A stretch of 19,796 bases of DNA from Bacteroidota bacterium (GCA_004322375.1 SCUC01000271.1:1-19796), one strand, 5' to 3'; shown: positions 7,791 through 15,938, counted from the stretch's first letter. Notes: generated from the sequence alone by a model not told the origin. Translations and numbers: made by a program.

Positions 7791-10700
7791 CTATTTCATC
7801 AGCAATAGTTTCTTCGTATCGCTCCAGTGTCCCGTTCTCAATTGATAAAAATACATTCCGCTTGGTAACCCCGACGCATCGAACGTTACAGTTTTGTATC
7901 CGGCGTACTGTATTTCATCAACTAACGTCGCAACTTCCTCGCCAAGAATGTTATACACCTTTAATGTTACCCAATTGTCAACTGGCAATTGATAATTGAC
8001 AAGTGTCAATAGGTTAAAAGGGTTAGGATAGTTCTGTTCTAAAACAAATTGAGCCGGGATTTCAGGCTCGGAACTTGTGTATTGACCCTCCGGCGGAGGT
8101 GGAGGCAGTTCTGAAGTGGGAACAATTTTGATTTTGTTCAAAGCCGATGTTACGGCAACGGTAGAAGAAAGAATGAGCGAACCATCTTGGTCAACCTTAA
8201 CCCAATATGCTTTTCCGGGTTCGATAGAATCTTCAATTCCGTAGCCCCCATTATATCCGTAAAATTCTGAGGTAACTATCCCACCCGGCGAAGAAAGGAT
8301 GGAGTTCACAGATAACGGAGAACTTGCCGACCCAATGAGATTCCAGCCAGTAGAAACCGAAATTACTACAGTATCGAGAGGATATCCGTGGAGCCATACT
8401 GTTTGCGCATAGCCGAATTTCATCCAGTAGCCCTTCGATGTTTCAAGTGTATCATACGGGACATAGCCTCCATCATACGCGAAGGCGTTTGTGTTCGCGG
8501 TAGAGAATACGGCGTTCGTACTATTATCGGGTAACAAAAGAGGAAGCGATACCAGGTTCCAACGATTGCCGAGAGTAACCTTCGCCACCGACCCTGAGCT
8601 ATCGAATAAAGATTGAATTGAAGGTTCGGAAATGCAATCGCCTAGCCCTACTTGCAAAACAGGCATTTTATAACCGGGCACACTATACCGTATTCCGGTT
8701 GGATTTTGTACCGACGATGATTCCGGAATTGCGCCATAGCCGAAATCCCATAAAAATGTTGCGCCCGGCGTGCCGCCCGTATATGTGAAATCATACAGGC
8801 AAGAATCTGAAACGCATGTCGGGGTAACGGTAAAACCTGCAACAGGAAGGGGAGTGTCTGTGATTGTATTGGTTGTTGTATTCGTCATAACCACATCATT
8901 GAGATCAAAGTAAATCCCCGCGCGATTTTGAATAACCGTGCCGGAAGAATTTCCAGCTTCCTGTTTCACCTTGAATTTTATAAACCCGTGGCTCCCCGGC
9001 TCATCAGTTATCGCGGGCGGCAGAACAATACCCCAGAACGTCCATTTCAACTCGCGCCCATTTGTTTCGAACATATTGTAATGACTACTGCCAAGGTTTG
9101 TGATAGTAGCAATATCAAGCTCATCATCCAGCGTGTCGCGAATAACAACATGATATGCGGGTCCATTTCCAAGATTTTGGAAACGAATTATATATGACAA
9201 TGAATCATCGGCTGTGACATACCCCTCAACGCCGCAGCCTTGCGGAGCTACGGACTTATCGTTCGGGTCGTAAGAACAAAGTATACGGTTTTCCTGTAAC
9301 GCTTCATTATCATTGTCCCATGGAAATATATCTCCGACAGGGGAATTAATTCGAGCAAAGGTATATAATCTGCCCGCATTTTCTGGGTCGCAATTTACAA
9401 CTGGAATGGTTACATAGATCACTCCCTTCATTCCCGGCAGCATCGGATCCGGTAGTGTCCATGTCCACGCGTCAGGACCAGTCGGATCCGGACTGGAAAG
9501 GACGGGATTGGAAGTGAATGATTGATATGTCGCTTTGGGAGAAAGCAGTAAGAGGAGCGTTGCACCGGAGACCGGGACAGAACCGATATTTTCATAATGA
9601 ATAACATAGGTCATAGGTTGACCACAGCACGGTGTCCTTAATGGGAAGGGGAACGTAGCATCCATAAATATGGCTAAATCCTGAACTGATTGTGTAACTT
9701 GATTGCCGAAATCATTTTCTGTAAATATCTGCCCGGCGGCAGTAATATTCACGGTATAAGTTCCGGGGCTTGCGGGGCATGTTTGTGCCCAATACTGCTT
9801 GGACAGTTCAGAGACGGTATATGTTCCAACACCGAGGGGGAATGAGTACTCCCCGTTTGCATCCGTGAATGCATATTCCGGTCCGGGGTCTAAGCGAATT
9901 GTCCAACCCGAAATGCCCGGTTCATCTGGCTCCTGAAGACAGTTGCCGTTAATGTCCTCGAACTTTCTGCCGCTAATAGTACTAGTTCCGTTATTGCCGA
10001 AATTAACGACAACGTTCTGGTTTGAAGAAAGATTGACCGTGTGGGTACCCGGGGATGGAGGATATGTTTGCACCCAACCAAGTTGTTGGTCCTCCTGCAC
10101 TGTGTAAATTCCCGGTTGAAGATTGCTGAACGTAAATTGTCCGTTTGAATTGGTTTGTACGCTTGCAGTATCGGTTCCTGTTATCCGGATTTTCCAACCC
10201 GCAAGAGTCGGTTCTAACCCCGCACCGGTAGAATCCCAAAGACTGTTTCCATTAATGTCATGGAATTTTTTGCCGGAAATGCTACCCGGTAAAACAGTGT
10301 TTTTGTACACGGTAACCGTATTGGAATTTCGATTCGTAACAGCGATATCACCGAAACCATCTCCGTTAAAATCGTTGACGTAAACTGAATATGGCTGACT
10401 TCCCGTGGAGTAATTTGTTGAAGATGTGAATGTCCCGTCGCCATTGTTCTTAAAGACGGAAATAGAATTTGCTCCCTGATTGGAAATAACAAGGTCACCG
10501 TCACCATCGCCATCTACGTCATTGATGACAACTTGCCTGGGATTATTTCCGGTGGCATAATCTGTTTTCGCTGCAAATGTCCCGTCGCCATTATTCTTCA
10601 TAATAGAAAATGTAAAAGAATTAAAATTCGTGATGACTAAATCGCCATCGCCATCACCATCAAGATCATTGATGACGATAAACCCCGGGTTTGATCCTAC

Positions 10701-11744
10701 AGAATAATCAACATTTGCGGCAAACGTTCCATCGCCGTTGTTCTTCAAGATGGAGACGTTGTTCGAACCGGAATTCAGCGCTGCAATATCCCCGTCGCCG
10801 TCACCGTCCATATCGTTGACGTACAATGAGTAAGGAATAGTCCCAATCGTATAGTCCACGTTTGCAGCAAATGTTGCATCTCCATTATTCTTCAAGATAG
10901 AAACTGTTCCTGCGCCTGCAATAGCGAGGTCGTTATCACCATCGCCATCGAGGTCTCTAATAAATAACGAAGTGGCATGATGCCCTGTTGGATAATCAAC
11001 ATTTGCAGCGAACGTTCCGTCTCCGTTGTTCTTTAGAATAGAAATAGTAGAAGGGTTAAAATTTGGCTCATCAAAGTTTGCAACGGCAAGGTCTCCATCT
11101 CCGTCTCCGTCTAGATCGCCAGCAAAAACAGAAAGGGGGTCGTTCCCGACTCCATAATCAACCTTTGGGGTAAATGTACCGTTGCCGTTATTTTTAAGTA
11201 CGGAAACTGTGTTAGAGCCGGCATTTGCAATAACCATGTCCCCGTCGCTATCGTTATCAATGTCATAAACGAATAGTGAGGCAGGAAAACTTCCCGTGCT
11301 ATAATCTGTTCTTAATGCAAACGTTCCCGGCGAGCCCTGAGTGGTTATGGTAAATGAATAGACAAATGGTGTGATAGCGTCATTATTTGAATCCTTGAGA
11401 AGTGAAGTAAGGTCAACGATAACAACCTCGCCATTCTTAAAGGCTGTTGTGGGAGTAATTGTAACAACCGTATTGCCGGATGTAAAATCGAATGTGCCTA
11501 AATGTCTTCCGCTGGTTGAGCCGCTAACGATACAAGAAGCAGTTCCATTAAAAGAAGCCGGCAGGACAGCTGCGCTGAATGTGATTTGAATTGTGGTTGC
11601 CGCGGAAACATCCAGCGCATTGTTTGCCGGCAAAACAGTTGTTACAGTAGTTTGTGAAAACGCATGACTCGATATGAGGGCCGTAATAATACAAGCGAAC
11701 AATACCAAAAAGCGCTGGCGTTGATTCTTAAGAACGTAAAGCAT
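7791..11744 (-). CDS. Large secreted VCBS/FG-GAP multidomain protein with T9SS sorting domain
   Basis: A 1317-residue modular surface protein. Domains in order: signal peptide 1-30 (LVLFACIITALISSHAFSQ); Big_5 Ig-like about 32-135 (LPANNALDVS ... FKNGEVVIVDLTSLLKDSNN); seven VCBS/FG-GAP repeats of about 49 residues, about 147-490, each with a calcium-loop motif such as DLDGDGDGD; two SdrD-B-like domains, about 490-590 and 590-685 (DINGN ... GWxIRLx ... GxYTVxE); DUF11-like repeats with CSYDPNDKSV, about 685-960; a PKD-like domain (FLWDFGYGAIPES); a region with NRWNLVSLPLLLPDN and GWNLIGSASSPLS; a proline linker; and a T9SS sorting domain (EQNYPNPFN ... SGMYFYQL ... KKLLLMK). The Shine-Dalgarno GGAG lies 7 nt before the ATG. 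Predicted calcium-stabilised adhesin or scaffold; ligand unknown. The usual NPFNPST motif reads NPFNLLT here, at a heptamer-repeat tract. Confidence 0.92.
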   Translation of the reverse strand: MLYVLKNQRQRFLVLFACIITALISSHAFSQTTVTTVLPANNALDVSAATTIQITFSAAVLPASFNGTASCIVSGSTSGRHLGTFDFTSGNTVVTITPTTAFKNGEVVIVDLTSLLKDSNNDAITPFVYSFTITTQGSPGTFALRTDYSTGSFPASLFVYDIDNDSDGDMVIANAGSNTVSVLKNNGNGTFTPKVDYGVGNDPLSVFAGDLDGDGDGDLAVANFDEPNFNPSTISILKNNGDGTFAANVDYPTGHHATSLFIRDLDGDGDNDLAIAGAGTVSILKNNGDATFAANVDYTIGTIPYSLYVNDMDGDGDGDIAALNSGSNNVSILKNNGDGTFAANVDYSVGSNPGFIVINDLDGDGDGDLVITNFNSFTFSIMKNNGDGTFAAKTDYATGNNPRQVVINDVDGDGDGDLVISNQGANSISVFKNNGDGTFTSSTNYSTGSQPYSVYVNDFNGDGFGDIAVTNRNSNTVTVYKNTVLPGSISGKKFHDINGNSLWDSTGAGLEPTLAGWKIRITGTDTASVQTNSNGQFTFSNLQPGIYTVQEDQQLGWVQTYPPSPGTHTVNLSSNQNVVVNFGNNGTSTISGRKFEDINGNCLQEPDEPGISGWTIRLDPGPEYAFTDANGEYSFPLGVGTYTVSELSKQYWAQTCPASPGTYTVNITAAGQIFTENDFGNQVTQSVQDLAIFMDATFPFPLRTPCCGQPMTYVIHYENIGSVPVSGATLLLLLSPKATYQSFTSNPVLSSPDPTGPDAWTWTLPDPMLPGMKGVIYVTIPVVNCDPENAGRLYTFARINSPVGDIFPWDNDNEALQENRILCSYDPNDKSVAPQGCGVEGYVTADDSLSYIIRFQNLGNGPAYHVVIRDTLDDELDIATITNLGSSHYNMFETNGRELKWTFWGIVLPPAITDEPGSHGFIKFKVKQEAGNSSGTVIQNRAGIYFDLNDVVMTNTTTNTITDTPLPVAGFTVTPTCVSDSCLYDFTYTGGTPGATFLWDFGYGAIPESSSVQNPTGIRYSVPGYKMPVLQVGLGDCISEPSIQSLFDSSGSVAKVTLGNRWNLVSLPLLLPDNSTNAVFSTANTNAFAYDGGYVPYDTLETSKGYWMKFGYAQTVWLHGYPLDTVVISVSTGWNLIGSASSPLSVNSILSSPGGIVTSEFYGYNGGYGIEDSIEPGKAYWVKVDQDGSLILSSTVAVTSALNKIKIVPTSELPPPPPEGQYTSSEPEIPAQFVLEQNYPNPFNLLTLVNYQLPVDNWVTLKVYNILGEEVATLVDEIQYAGYKTVTFDASGLPSGMYFYQLRTGHWSDTKKLLLMK
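7972..8013. repeat. Heptamer tract within sorting-domain coding sequence
   Basis: Six consecutive 7-mers lie inside the 1317-residue ORF: caattgt, caactgg, caattga, taattga, caagtgt, caatagg. They share consensus and period with the intergenic array at 18992-19047 and encode the sorting-domain strand LLTLVNYQLPVDNW. Confidence 0.6.
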
Positions 11745-11937
11745 ATCCTGCTCCGTTTTATAAATGAGAAAAATGTCTCTTACAACGAAGAGAAAATTAA
11801 TTTATTCTGGATTCATTCCTTATAATCTATAGTGTGTAACATACATAATTTTAAGGCAAATGTGAACAAAGGAAGCTCAAAAATCGAGAATCTATGTATT
11901 ATGCCCCATAGTTCCTCAATAATACACTAAACTAACT

Positions 11938-11953
11938 ATTCACCGATTAACCG
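11938..11953. repeat. Two octamer copies at the 3' end of the macro-domain gene
   Basis: attcaccg and attaaccg follow each other directly downstream of the macro-domain stop codon. Two copies are weak evidence, but the unit resembles the octamers seen elsewhere. The rest of the 216-bp spacer (11745-11960) is AT-rich and shows no gene. Confidence 0.3.
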
Positions 11954-11960
11954 TTCGTCG

Positions 11961-12503
11961 CTAATGTCTCTTGGTCGAAAACTGCAAATGCAATTCTTCA
12001 TTAAAAGCATCAAAGGCTTCTTTGTCAAATAAGACAAAACGGATGAGCTGAAAATTTTTTGAGGATTGTAGAAACTCAATCGCTTCAGTAAGCATGAGCT
12101 TTGCGCAATAATGAATTTCAAATCCGCCCACACCGGTTCCTATTGCCGGAAAGCTAACAGAAGCAATCTTCTTGTTCTCTGCAAGCTTGAGAGTGTTTCG
12201 CGTTGCGGTTTTGATTTTTTCTGCATCGGTGTGAAGGTCCTGCCCCATAACTGCGGCGTGAAGAACGTATTTTGCCTTGAGCGCGCCCGCTATAGTTGCT
12301 ACCGCTTCTCCCACTTCTACCGGACCCTGCGCGATTGCCTCCTTCTCGATTTGTTGTCCCCCTTTTCGCTTGATGGCGCCCGCAACGCCGGCCCCCATCC
12401 ATAAATGATTATTTGCCGCGTTAACAATCGCCTCAGTCTCCTGTTCGGTGATGTCGCCTTGGGCTAGTTCAATAGTTCCCTTATTAATTTTGAACGTTGT
12501 CAT
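11961..12503 (-). CDS. Macro-domain ADP-ribose hydrolase / O-acetyl-ADP-ribose deacetylase-like
   Basis: A 180-residue protein consisting of a single macro domain. The strand-loop motif LAQGDITEQETEAIVNAANN (residues about 13-32) has the adenine-contacting D and the NAAN signature. The phosphate-binding loop GAGVAGAIKRKGG follows at about 37-49. A second conserved element, SFPAIGTGVGGF, lies near 117-128. Family members remove ADP-ribose from proteins, nucleic acids or O-acetyl-ADP-ribose in the cytoplasm. The start ATG at 12503 directly precedes the first strand; no Shine-Dalgarno is visible. It follows the histidine-kinase gene by 35 bp, so co-transcription is likely. No DarT-type ADP-ribosyltransferase is next to it, so a DarTG toxin-antitoxin role is not supported. 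Confidence 0.9.
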   Translation of the reverse strand: MTTFKINKGTIELAQGDITEQETEAIVNAANNHLWMGAGVAGAIKRKGGQQIEKEAIAQGPVEVGEAVATIAGALKAKYVLHAAVMGQDLHTDAEKIKTATRNTLKLAENKKIASVSFPAIGTGVGGFEIHYCAKLMLTEAIEFLQSSKNFQLIRFVLFDKEAFDAFNEELHLQFSTKRH

Positions 12504-12506
12504 AGA

Positions 12507-12541
12507 AGGTTAAAGGTAATAAGTCAACCTACTACCTACTA
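12507..12541. repeat. Heptamer tract between kinase and macro-domain genes
   Basis: Five 7-mers in register: aggttaa, aggtaat, aagtcaa, cctacta, cctacta. They fill the 35-bp spacer and run to the histidine kinase stop codon. The cctacta unit resembles the right-hand array at 17208-17249. Confidence 0.55.
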
Positions 12542-14173
12542 CGAAGCATTCATGGGCAGTAATATTCTAATCGTCGTTCCCTTTCCCATCTCGCTGTCTA
12601 TTTCGATTTTGCCTTTATGGTCGTCAACGATTTTTTTGACAATAGCCATACCCAGACCGGTGCCATGTTTTTTGCCGTAGGTCATAAACGGCTCAAAGAT
12701 TTTCGCCTTTACTTCCGGTGGCATGCCGGTTCCTGTGTCGGTAAATTCGATTCCGATCCCCCCATTCTTTTCGTACGTGGCAACCGTGAGCGTTCCGCCG
12801 TTAGGCATGGCGTCTGCGGCATTGCCTGCAATATTATAGAAGACGCGCATGAGCTTATCCTGGTCAACCTGAACAATGCCTTTGAAATCGGTGTTCTGGA
12901 CAAGCTGGACGTTGCGTTTTGTCAAATCCTTCGCAATGAATATAAGGACGGCATCCATGACCTCGGAGAATTCACATTCCTGGATGTTCATCGAGCTGAC
13001 GCCGCGGGTGAAATCTAAAATCTCCTGCGTCATTTTTACGAAGCGGTCAACCTGCGAGATCATCTCGTCCGCCATTTTCTTCGTCTCTTCATCGGCAGAT
13101 TTTTTCTTCATCACCTGCGCGTAAACGCGAAGCGTTCCCATCGGGTTTTTAATATCGTGGATAATCGTGCTTGCCATTTGCCCGACAGCCGAGAGCCGCT
13201 CGTTGTTCACCATCTGCTGCGCAAGCTGAGCGTTTTCGATCGCGATGGAAGCGTGAATAGAGAGAGCGTCTATGAATTCCTCGTCCTCTTTGGTAAACGT
13301 GCCGTCGTTTTTGTTCAATAGCTGGAAGACGCCGATAATTTTTCCGTCTTTGTTTTTCATAGGCATGCACAGAATGGTTTTTGTCCGGTATCCTGTCGCC
13401 TTATCAACGTTAGGATTGAAGCGCGAATCGGCATACGCGTCCGGGATATTAATCGTCTCTCCCGTTGCCGCGACGAATCCCGCAATTCCCTTCCCAATCG
13501 GGAGGCGGATTTCCACCATCGAAGTTCCTTGCGCTACTTTCGACCAGAGCTCGCCTTTCGCTTCATCAATCAGGTATAACGTTCCGCGGTCTGCCCCGAT
13601 CGTTCCCGTTGCTGTCTGCAAAATATTAGAAAGTAGCTTTTGAAGATCGAGCGATGAGTTGACAATCTTCGACGCTTCGATGAGCTTGTGCATTTTATCG
13701 AGGCGATGAAGCGTTTCATGAAAATAATGCTCGCCCTGAAGGAGAAACGATTGGTTACTGGTCCGAAGCCGCAAGCTCATCATGCGCAGAAGATTGACGG
13801 CAAATTCCGGGCTTTTGCCTAAGAGAAGGTTAAAATCCTGCTTGCTGAGGTTGGCGATTTTTGCGTCGGTCAGCGAGGTCACGCGGGCGGAGCGGGGGCG
13901 GGCGTCAATCATTTCAAGCTCGCCGAAGAAATCGCCGGCATGTAAAATACCGAGCACAACTTCCTCGCTTGTTTTTGTGATCTTGCAAATTTTCACGCTG
14001 CCCGATAGGATTAAAAACATAGAATCTCCCTCGCTTCCATCATCAAAGATGAGTTGCCCCGCAGGATAGTGCGTCTCGTGAAGATACGGAAGAAGAGACT
14101 GAAGAGTCGTTTCATCAACCGACTCGAACAGAACGTTATATTTGACTCTATTAAATAAAGTTGCGTCTTGCAT
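12539..14173 (-). CDS. Soluble sensor histidine kinase: cNMP-binding, GAF, HisKA, HATPase
   Basis: A 544-residue kinase. Residues about 12-135 form a cyclic-nucleotide-binding domain with the cassette FGELEMIDARPRSARV. Residues about 168-315 form a GAF domain. A short coil (AQLAQQMVNNERLSAVGQMA) precedes the dimerisation/phosphoacceptor helix STIIHDIKNPMGTLRV, with H339 as the predicted phosphorylated residue. The catalytic ATPase follows, with N-box NIAGNAADAM (about 447-456), G1 box DTGTGMP (479-485) and G2 box GTGLGMAIV (504-512). No membrane segment is present, so it senses an internal ligand. The Arg in PRSA suggests a possible cyclic nucleotide. No response regulator lies next to it, so it is an orphan kinase here. 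SD-like GAGGT lies about 8 nt before the ATG. Confidence 0.93.
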   Translation of the reverse strand: MQDATLFNRVKYNVLFESVDETTLQSLLPYLHETHYPAGQLIFDDGSEGDSMFLILSGSVKICKITKTSEEVVLGILHAGDFFGELEMIDARPRSARVTSLTDAKIANLSKQDFNLLLGKSPEFAVNLLRMMSLRLRTSNQSFLLQGEHYFHETLHRLDKMHKLIEASKIVNSSLDLQKLLSNILQTATGTIGADRGTLYLIDEAKGELWSKVAQGTSMVEIRLPIGKGIAGFVAATGETINIPDAYADSRFNPNVDKATGYRTKTILCMPMKNKDGKIIGVFQLLNKNDGTFTKEDEEFIDALSIHASIAIENAQLAQQMVNNERLSAVGQMASTIIHDIKNPMGTLRVYAQVMKKKSADEETKKMADEMISQVDRFVKMTQEILDFTRGVSSMNIQECEFSEVMDAVLIFIAKDLTKRNVQLVQNTDFKGIVQVDQDKLMRVFYNIAGNAADAMPNGGTLTVATYEKNGGIGIEFTDTGTGMPPEVKAKIFEPFMTYGKKHGTGLGMAIVKKIVDDHKGKIEIDSEMGKGTTIRILLPMNAS

Positions 14174-14207
14174 GGTATTTACCTCAGGTTCATATTGAGA
14201 GAACTAC

Positions 14208-14239
14208 TGAAAATAGAAAAAGCGGAGGTAAGAAACAAA
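14208..14239 (-). promoter_or_regulatory. Possible promoter for the histidine kinase
   Basis: On the minus strand TTTG (14239-14236) is followed by 20 nt and TATTTTCA (14215-14208). Spacing fits the Bacteroidota pattern, but the -7 box is partial. It would give a leader of about 30 nt ending in a GAGGT ribosome binding site. Confidence 0.4.
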
Positions 14240-14411
14240 GGCGCGATGTGATAGGGGATATGGGATGCGCGAATTGAGACAAAAAACAGGGTACATTTGA
14301 AATAATGGGGCAATTTTTGGACAATAGGGTGAGAATTTCTTTCACAACTTAAAGGAAGAAAGACTCGCGATTGTGGAGGCGAAGAGTTAGTTTCAAGGTA
14401 TGGCATAAACC

Positions 14412-14435
14412 ACTCCATCACTCCACTACTCCATC
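14412..14435. repeat. Octamer tract (actccatc type)
   Basis: actccatc, actccact and actccatc follow in exact 8-nt register, with a fourth decayed unit after. The unit's complement (ggagt) echoes ggagtt motifs spaced 32 nt apart at 11-18 and 43-50. Confidence 0.55.
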
Positions 14436-14500
14436 ATCCTCTACCCCATACATTTTCAGGGCAAGGTACAAATCTCACATCACGTATCTCAGAACCGCTC

Positions 14501-14531
14501 TTGTTTTTCCCTTTAAAAATTGGTACGTTTC
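14501..14531 (+). promoter_or_regulatory. Bacteroidota-type promoter of the DUF1016 nuclease gene
   Basis: TTG (14501-14503), 20 nt, then TACGTTTC (14524-14531) match TTTG-N19/21-TAnnTTTG. The block 14498-14532 recurs at 15905-15939 with 33 of 35 bases identical, upstream of another gene's start at nearly the same distance. The leader is short, with the ATG 19 nt after the box. Confidence 0.6.
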
Positions 14532-14550
14532 TCAACGCTCCAAAGAGAAC

Positions 14551-15711
14551 ATGAAAAAATCCAAACGACATAAAGCTATCAAACCATATAACAAGCTCCT
14601 CGGAGATGTTGCTTCCCTTCTTGAAGCCGCGCGTCGCCAATCTGCCCGTCAAGTCAACGCTCTTATGACTGCAACCTACTGGCTTATCGGCTGGAGAATA
14701 GTTGAATTTGAGCAGGCGGGCGAGGTAAGGGCGGAGTATGGAGAGCAATTATTAGAACAACTTTCAGCAGATTTAACACGGCAATTTGGGCGCGGATTTT
14801 CTATACGGAATATAAGAAGTTTTAGAATGTTTTATTTGCAATTTCAGATTCGGCAGACAGTGTCTGCCGAATCTGAAAAATTGCAGACACCGTCTGCGAA
14901 ATCATATTCGTTAAAAATTCGCCAGACGGTGTCTGGAAAATCCGAGATGTTGTTTCGGAAGTTTAATCTTGTATCCCTTGCTCAATCGTTCCCTCTTTCG
15001 TGGTCTCATTATGTCCGGCTTCTCCCTGTCGAAAACCCTGATGCACGCGAGTTTTATGAAACCGAAGCCCTCCGCGGCGGTTGGTCTGTTCGACAGCTCG
15101 ATAGGCAAATTGCAACACAATTTTATGAGCGAACAACGTTATCGAAAGACAAAGCGGCAATGCTTAAGAAAGGGAAAAAACAAAAACCGGAAGATATTTT
15201 GACAGCAGAAGAAGAAATCAAAGACCCATTCGTTCTTGAATTTCTTGGATTGAAGGACGAGTATTCTGAAAATGACTTGGAGGAAGCCCTTGTTCATCAT
15301 CTTGAACAATTTCTGTTAGAGCTTGGCGGCGATTTCACATTCGTCGGCAGGCAAAAGCGATTGCGTATCGGCAGCGAGTGGTACAAGATTGATTTGCTTT
15401 TCTTTCATCGAACGCTACGCTGCCTTGTCATCATTGATTTGAAAGTTGGTAAATTTACACACGCAGACGCGGGGCAGATGCACCTGTATCTTAACTATGC
15501 CCGCGAGCATTGGACACACGACAACGAAAATCCACCAGTAGGATTGATACTCTGCGCCGAAAAAGATTCAACGGTTGCCCGCTACGCGCTTGAAGGGCTA
15601 CCCAATAAGGTGCTTGCTACAGAGTATAAGCTCCTCCTTCCCAAAACAAATGTGCTGATGAAAGAATTACGACGGACAAGAAACAGAATTGAACGACGGT
15701 TAAAAAAATGA
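14551..15711 (+). CDS. DUF1016/YhcG-family PD-(D/E)XK nuclease-like protein
   Basis: A 386-residue protein. An N-terminal DUF1016 region of helices (residues about 14-95, with ARRQSARQVNALMTATYWLI and FSIRNIRSFRMFYLQF) is followed by LSWSHYVRLL, REFY and GGWSVRQLDRQI. The C-terminal PD-(D/E)XK fold spans about 225-350; predicted active residues are D281 (WYKID) and the D296-L-K298 pair, with Q309 (AGQM). The catalytic pattern is intact. The start ATG at 14551 is chosen because the family N-terminus begins there and a promoter lies just upstream; the frame extends to 14371 but that part looks non-coding. Residues 97-148 contain an unusual insert with three QTVSA-like repeats encoded by palindromes. 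Family members are often near restriction-modification or mobile genes. DNA is the presumed substrate, unproven. Confidence 0.88.
   Translation: MKKSKRHKAIKPYNKLLGDVASLLEAARRQSARQVNALMTATYWLIGWRIVEFEQAGEVRAEYGEQLLEQLSADLTRQFGRGFSIRNIRSFRMFYLQFQIRQTVSAESEKLQTPSAKSYSLKIRQTVSGKSEMLFRKFNLVSLAQSFPLSWSHYVRLLPVENPDAREFYETEALRGGWSVRQLDRQIATQFYERTTLSKDKAAMLKKGKKQKPEDILTAEEEIKDPFVLEFLGLKDEYSENDLEEALVHHLEQFLLELGGDFTFVGRQKRLRIGSEWYKIDLLFFHRTLRCLVIIDLKVGKFTHADAGQMHLYLNYAREHWTHDNENPPVGLILCAEKDSTVARYALEGLPNKVLATEYKLLLPKTNVLMKELRRTRNRIERRLKK
14842..14878 (+). repeat. 37-bp palindrome inside the nuclease gene
   Basis: Two perfect 18-bp inverted arms (14842-14859 and 14861-14878) surround a single G. The centre is cagacagtgtctg. 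It is in frame and encodes SAESE-type residues around Q102-T-V-S-A106. Such a stem would be very stable in the mRNA or as a DNA cruciform. Confidence 0.9.
14883..14936 (+). repeat. Two further CAGACnnnGTCTG palindromes in the nuclease gene
   Basis: gcagac-acc-gtctgc (14883-14897) and ccagac-ggt-gtctgg (14922-14936) repeat the core of the 37-bp palindrome. The three cores start at 14854, 14884 and 14923, spaced 30 and 39 nt, so all are in the same codon frame and encode QTVSA, QTPSA and QTVSG. Confidence 0.85.
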
Positions 15712-15742
15712 CTTCTGCCAAGTAAAAGAAACCTCTATAATT

Positions 15743-15779
15743 TATTGCTGAAATTCTCTCTTGAATAGAAACAGCAATA
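15743..15779 (+). terminator. Possible hairpin after the nuclease gene
   Basis: tattgctg (15743-15750) pairs with cagcaata (15772-15779), with an inner ttct/agaa pairing. It lies about 30 nt after the stop codon but has no following T-run, so termination is uncertain. Confidence 0.3.
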
Positions 15780-15818
15780 CATCTGTAAAGGATGCTCTAC
15801 AATTGCCGATACTGAAAT

Positions 15819-15842
15819 GCCGCCTACCCACCGTAGGCTGGC
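15819..15842. repeat. GC-rich hairpin, REP-like
   Basis: gcctac (15822-15827) and gtaggc (15833-15838) form a perfect stem with a 5-nt loop, and flanking gcc/ggc extends it with one bulge. It is GC-rich within an otherwise AT-rich spacer (15712-15954) that holds no gene. Confidence 0.5.
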
Positions 15843-15907
15843 TCGTCAAAGGCGTCTGTCATACCGGTTACTCAATACTCCACTAGTCACATACTCATCT
15901 ACTTCTC

Positions 15908-15938
15908 TTGTTTTTCCCTCTAAAAATTGGTAAGTTTC
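15908..15938 (+). promoter_or_regulatory. Promoter of the glycosyltransferase gene
   Basis: TTG (15908-15910), 20 nt, TAAGTTTC (15931-15938). The block is a near copy (33/35) of the promoter at 14498-14532 and lies 16-19 nt before the start codon. Confidence 0.6.

Larger units (their letters stand above)
14174..14550. other. Divergent intergenic region between kinase and nuclease genes
   Basis: A 377-bp spacer with a probable minus-strand promoter (14208-14239) for the kinase and a plus-strand promoter (14501-14531) for the nuclease. Between them are an AT-rich stretch and an octamer tract at 14412-14435. An open frame from 14371 joins the nuclease but has no coding character (Pro/Ser/Thr/Arg-rich, running through the repeats and promoter). 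Confidence 0.6.

Noticed and set aside
10300..11330. Repeated units of about 147 bp resembling a CRISPR or satellite array
   Set aside because: They are coding VCBS/FG-GAP repeats in one open frame with conserved calcium-loop residues.
11961..12503. Macro-domain protein as the antitoxin of a DarTG system
   Set aside because: No DarT-like ADP-ribosyltransferase gene lies on either side; neighbours are a histidine kinase and a secreted protein.
14371..14550. N-terminal extension of the DUF1016 frame by 60 residues
   Set aside because: The stretch runs through an octamer repeat and a promoter; the family N-terminus starts at the ATG at 14551.
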